DNA of 64,000 nt from Blastocystis sp. Blastoise. Lineage: Eukaryota; Sar; Bigyra; Opalinata; Blastocystidae. Below, piece by piece: positions 54,958 through 64,000 of this stretch. The position numbers were made by a program, and so were the translations under genes. The stretch is taken from the NCBI GenBank assembly GCA_039096225.1, contig JBBPEB010000015.1:434001-498000 (forward strand). Direction: 5' to 3'. The notes beneath the pieces are model-generated. The model made no database searches. It was not told the DNA's origin and saw only the letters and a program-made list of their open reading frames with translations. Numbering within the stretch: position 1 is the stretch's first letter; the number at the start of each line of letters is the position of its first letter.

Positions 54958-57063
54958 TATTTACCTAGTTCCTGAAGCTTCTGTACCTGCAGTAGATATA
55001 TGTTGAGAAAGTTCAGCAGCAGGAATAATCAATTCAGCCTTACTGACATTATAATCAGGAATAAATACAATCTTAAGAAGATTATCAATAGAACGATCAG
55101 CATTGACTATTTCACCTACAGTATTAATAAGCTTAATAACTTTCTTAGCAAACTGATAAGAAGGAGCAGCCTATATAATAATAATAATAAACATAATAAT
55201 AATAATAATAATAAACATAATAATTACCTTTCCTCCAAAGATAACAACACGAGGAACAACATCTTTTCGTTGTTCTTTTGAAAGTCCTTTTATCCAATGA
55301 TAACGATATATACAATATAAAATATTCATTAATTGACGTTTATATTCATGAATTCTCTTAATCTATAAGAATACACATAGAGTAAGAGATAAATAAAATG
55401 TTTTTATAATATTAAATAAACATAATAATAATAATAAAAATAAATAAAAATAATAAAATAAACATAATAATAATAAATAAACATAATAACAACAATAAAA
55501 TAATAAGCAAAATAATATACTTGAATATCAAAGAGAGCATCTACATTAACTTCTATACCTAATTCCTTCTTAATATAAGCAGCAAGACGTATTTTATTTT
55601 GTCTCTTAATATCTCTCCATTTAGTTAATACTTCCTTATCATCTTGATATCTCTTTAATCCTTCTACTAAAGATAAATTGGTACACCATTCCTCATTACC
55701 CAATAAATCAGTAATCAGAGAAGAGAGAGCTATATGGACAATAAATTATCAATAAATATACATATATATTGTTAATAAACATAATAGTAATAAATTTGAA
55801 AATTTAAACAAATAAATCATAATATATTTATAATAAATATATAAATAATGTTAAAATAATATCCTATATATACATGGATTAGCAAGAAGTAACCAACGAC
55901 GAGGAGTAATACCATTAGTAACATTTAAGAATCGTTCAGGGTACATATCATAAAAGTATTTAAACAAATCATTCTTAAGAATTTCGGAATGAAGAGCAGA
56001 TACACCATTTACATGGGAACTAGCTATAATAGCTAAATTAGCCATACGATACTATATATATAAAGAGAAATATAGAGAGATAACAATAAAAATAATTATT
56101 TATGAATATATACAGATAATTATTAAATAATATATATATTATATATACCTTCTTGACAGAATCATTAGAGATAATAGATAGATTTTCCATTCTAGTAAAA
56201 ATATCTTTACTATCTTTATATAAGAGTTGAACGTCTTTCAAGAAATGCCAGTTAATATCATTAATAATCTGAGCAATTCTATAAGTTAAATAAAAAAAAA
56301 ATATTTATGTTCAATTAAAATATATATATATATATATTTTAAATAGTATAATAATATAGATAATAAAATGTAAATTATAATAAAGTGTATTATATTATAA
56401 TTATATATATACCTAGGTAATAATGTTTCTACGTCTTGAACACTCCAAGTTTCTAAGGCTTCACTCATAACGGTATGATTCGTATAATTAAATGTACGAC
56501 AACATAATTCCCAAGCTTCATCATAAGAGAGATTATATACATCGATTAATAAACGTAAGAATTCAGGTATAGCTAAAGTAGGATGAGTATCATTTAACTA
56601 TATATAATATTTTATGAATATATTATATAATAACATAATGTGTAGATAAAGAAGTATACAAAAATAATTTAAATATATACTTGAATAGTAAAGAAATCAG
56701 GCAATTCTTTCCAAGGAAGATCACGTTGAATAAAACGAGCTAATATATCCTAAAGATACAGTAAGAATAATGATAATAATATATATATAACAGATTATAT
56801 TAAAATTATAAGAAAATAAAATATATATAGAATACGTGACATATAAAGAATAACTAGAGTATATACTTGAATAGTACAGGAAACAAAGAAATATTCTTGT
56901 TTAAGACGAAGAGTCTTACCACTCATGGTACTATCGTTAGGATAAAGCACAGAAGTAATGGTTTCCGCGCGACGATCACTCTCTAATGCCTGAGTATAAT
57001 CTCCCTTATTGAATTCATTAAGATCAATTTCCTATAGAAATATTAATAATAATAATAATTTGC

Positions 57064-57098
<35 letters not shown>

Positions 57099-57459
57099 GA
57101 TAACATAATATATACATTAAGAGGAATAGCTCTCCAAAGACGAAGTGTATTACAGTTATTTGTATTATAACCAGGAATAGGAGTATCATAAGCTATACCT
57201 AATACACAATCACCATCCTCCCAAATACTCTAGAAGAAGGGGGATATAGAATATATTATAGAAAACAAATATATATATATATAAATTCTTAGAATTGAAT
57301 TATTACTTATAAGATACAGTATATATACATTTTTCTTTCCATCCTTCCATTCTTCACGTACTTTACCATAGAAACGAACTGGATACTTTATATCCTTACG
57401 TTGAATTTCCCAAGGGTTTCCAAATGTTAACCAGTAATCAGGATGTTCAACCTATACAG

Positions 57460-57500
<41 letters not shown>

Positions 57501-58378
57501 TCCTTAAATATACCTGCCAACCATCAATAATTTTCTGTTGAAACATACCATAGTTATAACGAATACCATAGCCAACAGCTATAGAATAATAAAAATAATA
57601 ATAACAATAATACCAAATAAATACATTTCCAATTAATAATAAAAACATAATAAGAAGATATCTAAAATTATAAAATACTATACCTGGATAATCTTGAGTA
57701 GCTAATGAATCTAAGAAACAAGCAGCTAAACGACCTAAACCGCCATTACCTAACGCGGGATCTTTTTCTTCTTCGTACATTTCTTCTAAATTACAACCTA
57801 ATTCATGAAGAGCCTAAATAAATAAATATATATATATTTCTTAAATTATGTGAGAAACAATAAAAATAACAATAAATATATATTGTTTAGTATACTTCAT
57901 TATAATTATCCTCAAGTTTAATATTAATTAAAGCGTTTTGTAATAATCTACCTAATAAAAACTCCATAGATAAATAATTAACGCATTTTGTTTGTGTAGA
58001 ATTCATATAGGCATAAGTATCATTAAGATTCTCAATTAAACGATCTCTTACACTATATAAAAAGAAAGTTATTATAGTATTTATAAAAATTAATAAATAT
58101 GATAATATATATCACAAAGAACGCCTTAATATGAACTACATAATGTTTATATATAATCTACCTATGAGATGTAGCTAACATAGCTTTCTGATTAGTCATA
58201 TCAAATCTAGTGCATGCTAAAGTATATTCCATATGATTGACAATAGTTCTTTGGATCGAATGCTTATCTATAATAAAAATAAAATAGAGAAAAAAAGAAA
58301 TAAAGAAACAAAAAAATGAGATTGACGTCAAGAAACCTAAGATTAAATATATATACCATTATCAATATAGCTAGCCAT
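53941..58378 (-). CDS. Glycogen phosphorylase
   Basis: Releases glucose-1-phosphate from glycogen using a PLP cofactor. About twenty short exons read on the minus strand from ATG 58378 (an in-frame TAA precedes it) to TAG 53943-53941, about 850 aa. Family blocks appear in order: [174 protein letters not shown] and [20 protein letters not shown]. The Lys in SNMKF is the PLP-binding residue by homology. The N-terminus is short ([20 protein letters not shown]), lacking the longer phosphorylatable extension of animal enzymes, so allosteric control may differ. The C-terminus extends to [26 protein letters not shown] introns throughout, several with ATT repeats. Confidence 0.93.
54098..54182 (-). 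repeat. (ATT)n microsatellite (coding-strand sense) in a glycogen phosphorylase intron
   Basis: About 85 bp of AAT on the plus strand, thus ATT on the gene's strand, in the intron before the last coding exon. Confidence 0.88.
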
Positions 58379-59370
58379 CAATGCCCACAATTTACTTGTC
58401 TTGTGGTTAACATTTAGACAACTATTGTATAAAAATTAAGAAAATGATTGTCATAGATCTTGGTAAAAGGAGAGATATAATAAAGGATATTTTTCTTGCT
58501 CTATATTTTTGAGAAATTTTTTCTCCAGAGTCTTCAGAATTAAAACGCTGCATCGGAATCTATTAATTAATATATAAGATCTAAACTATAGTTGAGTTTA
58601 TAGAAACAATCTTTTTTATATGCGAAGAATATGCGTTTGTATGACGGATGGCGAATCCGCGATGTACAGTCATAATTGAGTCATTGATTATCATAGAATG
58701 TTCTAAATGTAATCAACGAATTCATTGGTCAAAAATTCATATTGTATAATCTCATTTGGCAAAAGAAATTTCTGACTCTTTCTGATAAGAAAGACAAGTC
58801 CCTTTTGTTCAAGCATAATGAATCATCTGTTTTTTGTCTCTATTTTTGATATTTGCTTCAGGAAATAGACTATTTCAAAACCTAAGAATGATATATTTAC
58901 CATAACTTTAATTGAGAAGTTGCATTTAAAAAGAGTTCATTAATAGACTAGAGTTTAATCGCCATAAACTATTTTTTATTAATAGCTTAATTATTAGATT
59001 ATCTCTGATAACCAGATATATTAAAAACATTATGTGAAACTTAGATTTGAAAAAAAAATATTTCATGTTTCTTATCGTATTAGTTTAACATAATCTCTAT
59101 GATAATCATTGTTTTGATGAGGAAACTTTTATAGTGAAATAATATTCAGATTACATGTATTAAAACAAAATTAACTTTTAAAATGTGTTAAAAAGACATA
59201 TACTCATTTAAAGAATAAAAAATACTTGATTTAAGAAAAGGTTACACATAAAGTAGATGAAATAAAAAGATGAAAAGTTGAAAAATATACAAATGTTTAA
59301 AAAACATATAATTCCAAGATAGAAAAAAAACTATGTAATAGAATAAATAATATAAACACGCTTCATATAA
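58379..59370. other. Intergenic region
   Basis: AT-rich region holding the glycogen phosphorylase promoter and the 3' flank of the next minus-strand gene. A somewhat G/C-richer patch at 58630-58680 (tatgacggatggcgaatccgc) has no recognised function. No exon seen. Confidence 0.55.
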
Positions 59371-60785
<1,415 letters not shown>

Positions 60786-63122
60786 ATTTACTTTATTTTA
60801 AACTCACAAATTAACTTTTAAAACAACAAAAATCCTAAATGATATTTTTTACTCTTTATTCTGTTAATGATTAAAAGTATTTACTATGAGACGTCAGTTA
60901 CCAAAACACTGCTATTTCATAGATTCGTTTCGAAAATCAGTATAAAATGTATATCAATATTTTTCGATTCTAGAAATGAATTTACAACAACCATAATAAA
61001 ACATTTATACGCAATAATAAACAATAAGATCAACATGAAGTAAAACAAAGTAGAATGCCTCCATATATCATTTTAACTATTGGATGAACAGAAAAAAAAA
61101 TTAAAAAGAGGGAAAAAAAAGAATATCTTTTGAAAGCAAAAAATACAATACAAACAAATAGAATTTTTGATAATAAGACATATAAAACATTTAATACAAT
61201 AATCTATAACTTCAGGGTTCATCAGTATATAAAGAAATAGATAAAAGCTAAAAATAAAACAGTATATATAGATATTTGTTAATATCATAGAGTATGTTAT
61301 AGACGTATATGAATATATAGAAAAATGATACAAAAAGAGAGATTGAAGAATAAGAAAAATATGTTAAATAGAAAGAAAGAGGAATGCAAAACAAGAGATG
61401 CATTTAAACAAGATATTTCTTTTGAAAATAAATATAAAAATAATGGTATATACATATAAATCGTATATGTGCAGTTAAATATATAAATATATAACGATAT
61501 AAAATAATAGTTAAAATACAACAGAAATACATATATATATTATTTTATATAGAATATACTGCATTGTTAAAAAAACAGCTTCAAGAGTTCAAAAAGAATA
61601 TAAAAAATGAATTTATACTTCATAACAAAGAATATGTATATTTGAAACATTCATTATATATTAATAATATATATCTTTAAGAATGATAAATTACAAAATA
61701 TTAAAAAAATAAACAGTGTACTTCTTCAAAAGAAAAATAAACTTGAAAGTAGTACTTCTTTATTTAAAACTAATATAATGTATGTTTATAAAGAAATAAT
61801 TATATTATATATATAATAATACCTATAGAGATTCGAAAAGAAACATTGGAATACTAGAAAAAAAGAAAAGTATATATATAAGAAATTAGTATTTAATAAG
61901 GTAACAATACTATAATATATATAAGAGAGAGAATAGTGTTTATCATATTATTAGACAAGATATAATCATAATATATAGAGTCAACTCTCAAGAAGTTAAC
62001 AAGAACAGATTAAAAAAATGAGACTCTAGATATACTGGATCTTTTCCAAAATACAAGACATTAATTATATTGTATCTTAATGTAATTGCTTATAGAAAAT
62101 ACTGAGTTTTGTTAAAAACACAATATATATTAAGAATAGAAAAAGACAATCATAATTATAATGTTATTATAAATAATGAAAAGAGAAGAAAAGTATTATA
62201 AAGAATTTAGTAATTAATTGAAAGAAAAAGACCTAAAGAGAAAAAAGTATCGAATAATAATAGACCTGAGGTTACAAATATATGCATATATACATTATTA
62301 TAAAAAATAATAGAAAAATATACAAGCACATACAGTGATAAAGAATACAAGAAAAGAAATTGTTTTTGTTTTAAATTAATAAATAAACGAGATATCAATA
62401 AATAATATTTCAATATATATAAAGTATGATATATTTATGAATATAATAACCCTTATGTAAATAAACTGATATTCAATAGAAAAAATAATGATAATAAAAG
62501 CGAGGAGAAATGGTTAAAAAAGAAGAGTACAAAAAAAAAATAATATATATATACATTATTAAAGGGAATAGTAATAAATAAAAATTAAATATTATATATA
62601 TATATATTAAATAACTACAAGATAGAAGCCACATAATATGCCGGCATAATATATTAATATATAATAAAAAGATTGAGAGAAAATAATTGTATAAAATAGA
62701 TTTGATAAAATATTTATATATATATATATAGAAACTATAACAAATTAAGAAGAAATAAGTATTAAAAAAAGGAGAAAAGGAAACATAAAGCAACATAAAA
62801 AGAAGTGTATATTTTAAGAAAAAAAAAAACAAATAAAACAAAAAAAAACAGAAATAAAAACAAAATAAAAGGATATTATTAAAAGAGGTTGAAATAAATT
62901 ATATATACATATATATATATAATATATATATAATGGGAAAACAATAAAGGAAGATAAAATAAATGGTTGATAAAAAATATATCATATACAAAAATTGAAA
63001 AATCATAAATATACATATATGTAAATTGCAATAAATATAAAACAAAATGATAATGAAAATAAATGTAAAAAGAATGAGATTGATTTTTTGACTATATGAT
63101 ATATATATATGTAGAATATAAA
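60786..63122. other. Intergenic region, 2.3 kb
   Basis: A-rich on the plus strand, extremely low G+C. Open frames on the minus strand are Phe/Leu/Ile/Tyr-rich, lack motifs and look like chance translations of AT sequence. I see no RNA gene. It is the longest gene-free stretch outside the CACTA-bounded segment. Confidence 0.55.
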
Positions 63123-63233
63123 TTAAGCTAAGTAGAGAATGGACTGATGAAGAACGAAATAATTTGAATACGAAGATAAAAATAATGAAACATTATTCAT
63201 ATTAATAACCGAATAACTATAATAAATAAATAA

Positions 63234-63285
<52 letters not shown>

Positions 63286-64000
63286 TCCAAAGAAAGATTG
63301 AATAACTCTGTCAAGTTGTGATATATGTATTCCTTGCGTATAATGTTGTGTCAACAACGTCTGAAGATGTCGAATTAATTCTGAGTCACTCTCACATTCT
63401 ATATATATATATATATAAGTATATAGAATAATATATAACAAATAATAAATAATATATAAAAAATAATAAATATAATAATATATATATACTAGTCCATTTA
63501 ATACAGACATTTGTAGAGAATAATATATTTTTAGTTAAAGAGAAGTATTCTTCTGTATTAATAGCAGGATAACTAGAAAAGTAATATTCACTAGTTTGTA
63601 CTATAGAGATAAATACATGAAATATAGGTATATAAGCTATATATATTAAATATTTAAATTATTAAAAAAATAAAGTTACAATATAAAAATGTATATATAT
63701 ATATATACAATTTGTTTCAATAATAGTATTACGAGCATAAGTAACTAATAGGTGTTGTAATGAATGAATATGTTTCGAATAGAATTCGATGAATGCATTG
63801 GAATCATAACTTCGAATGGAGAGTTTTAACATAACATCAAATAAAGAAATAGAATAAGGATATACATAAGGCTTCACAATAGCTATATATATATAATTAA
63901 TTAATATATATACATGATATATTAATAAATACTATATTATATAGTATAAAAAGACTAGAATTTTAAAATAATAATTGAATATATACATTGAAAATAATTA
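63123..64000 (-). CDS. 3' end of an unidentified gene, running off the right edge
   Basis: Minus-strand exons reach the TAA at 63125-63123; the 5' end is beyond 64000. Reading from the edge: VKPYVYPYSISLFDVMLKLS, IRSYDSNAFIEFYSKHIHSL, then TSEYYFSSYPAINTEEYFSL, TKNILFSTNVCIKWT, CESDSELIRHLQTLLTQHYT, IHISQLDRVIQSFFG, and after a TA-repeat intron YSVINMNNVSLFLSSYSNYF to the end HQSILYLA. The composition is that of a helical repeat protein with no membrane segment. I do not recognise the family. Confidence 0.6.

Noticed and set aside
60786-62841. Phe/Leu/Tyr-rich minus-strand frames
   Set aside because: They reflect A-rich plus-strand sequence; no motifs, no consistent splice signals.

Overview
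This is a very AT-rich, intron-dense nuclear window from a eukaryote. It carries a cytosolic ribosomal protein, an exportin, an arginyl-tRNA transferase, a MOB4/phocein homologue, a glycogen phosphorylase and long poly-Asn/Ser/Thr proteins. Most introns are short, nearly pure A/T, begin GTATAT and end TATATAG, and many contain (ATT)n microsatellites. Every clear gene stops at TAA or TAG, and I saw neither a sense nor a terminal TGA. Poly-Asn tracts, a fibro-slime/PA14-like segment, a TLDc protein and glycogen metabolism suggest an amoebozoan-like protist. An AT-rich early-diverging fungus cannot be excluded, and I do not name a species.

Layout. Position 1-95 is the 5' end of a minus-strand gene that leaves the window. 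From 1.5 to 52 kb all genes read on the plus strand: ATE1 with a huge low-complexity insertion (1.56-6.16), a coiled-coil RING protein (7.09-8.77), an unrecognised 688-aa protein (9.67-12.56), an intronless secreted FGE/SUMF1-like protein (13.13-14.82), a MOB4/phocein homologue (15.25-16.92) and a small single-pass membrane protein (17.72-18.43). Next comes a 6.86-kb segment bounded by 11-bp CACTA-type inverted repeats (18.84-25.69) that holds broken or highly divergent coding fragments. It is followed by a 2834-aa RanBP2-zinc-finger/TLDc protein (25.85-34.90), an unrecognised 1196-aa protein (36.44-41.37), a PX-domain protein with NPF motifs (42.12-45.80) and exportin-4 (46.13-51.98). At 52 kb the orientation flips. 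RPS13 (52.2-52.8), glycogen phosphorylase (53.9-58.4), a small multi-pass membrane protein (59.4-60.8) and the 3' end of another gene (63.1-64.0) all read on the minus strand.

The genes do not form one pathway; this looks like an ordinary housekeeping stretch interrupted by one candidate mobile element. The observations I rate highest are a probable minor-spliceosome (AT-AC, U12-type) intron in exportin-4, the CACTA-bounded segment, the split ATE1 C-terminal domain, the intronless FGE-like gene with altered active-site cysteine spacing, and an RPS13 intron flanked by a 9-bp direct repeat. All gene models were assembled by eye from reading frame, GT-AG boundaries and remembered family motifs, so exon edges are inferences.
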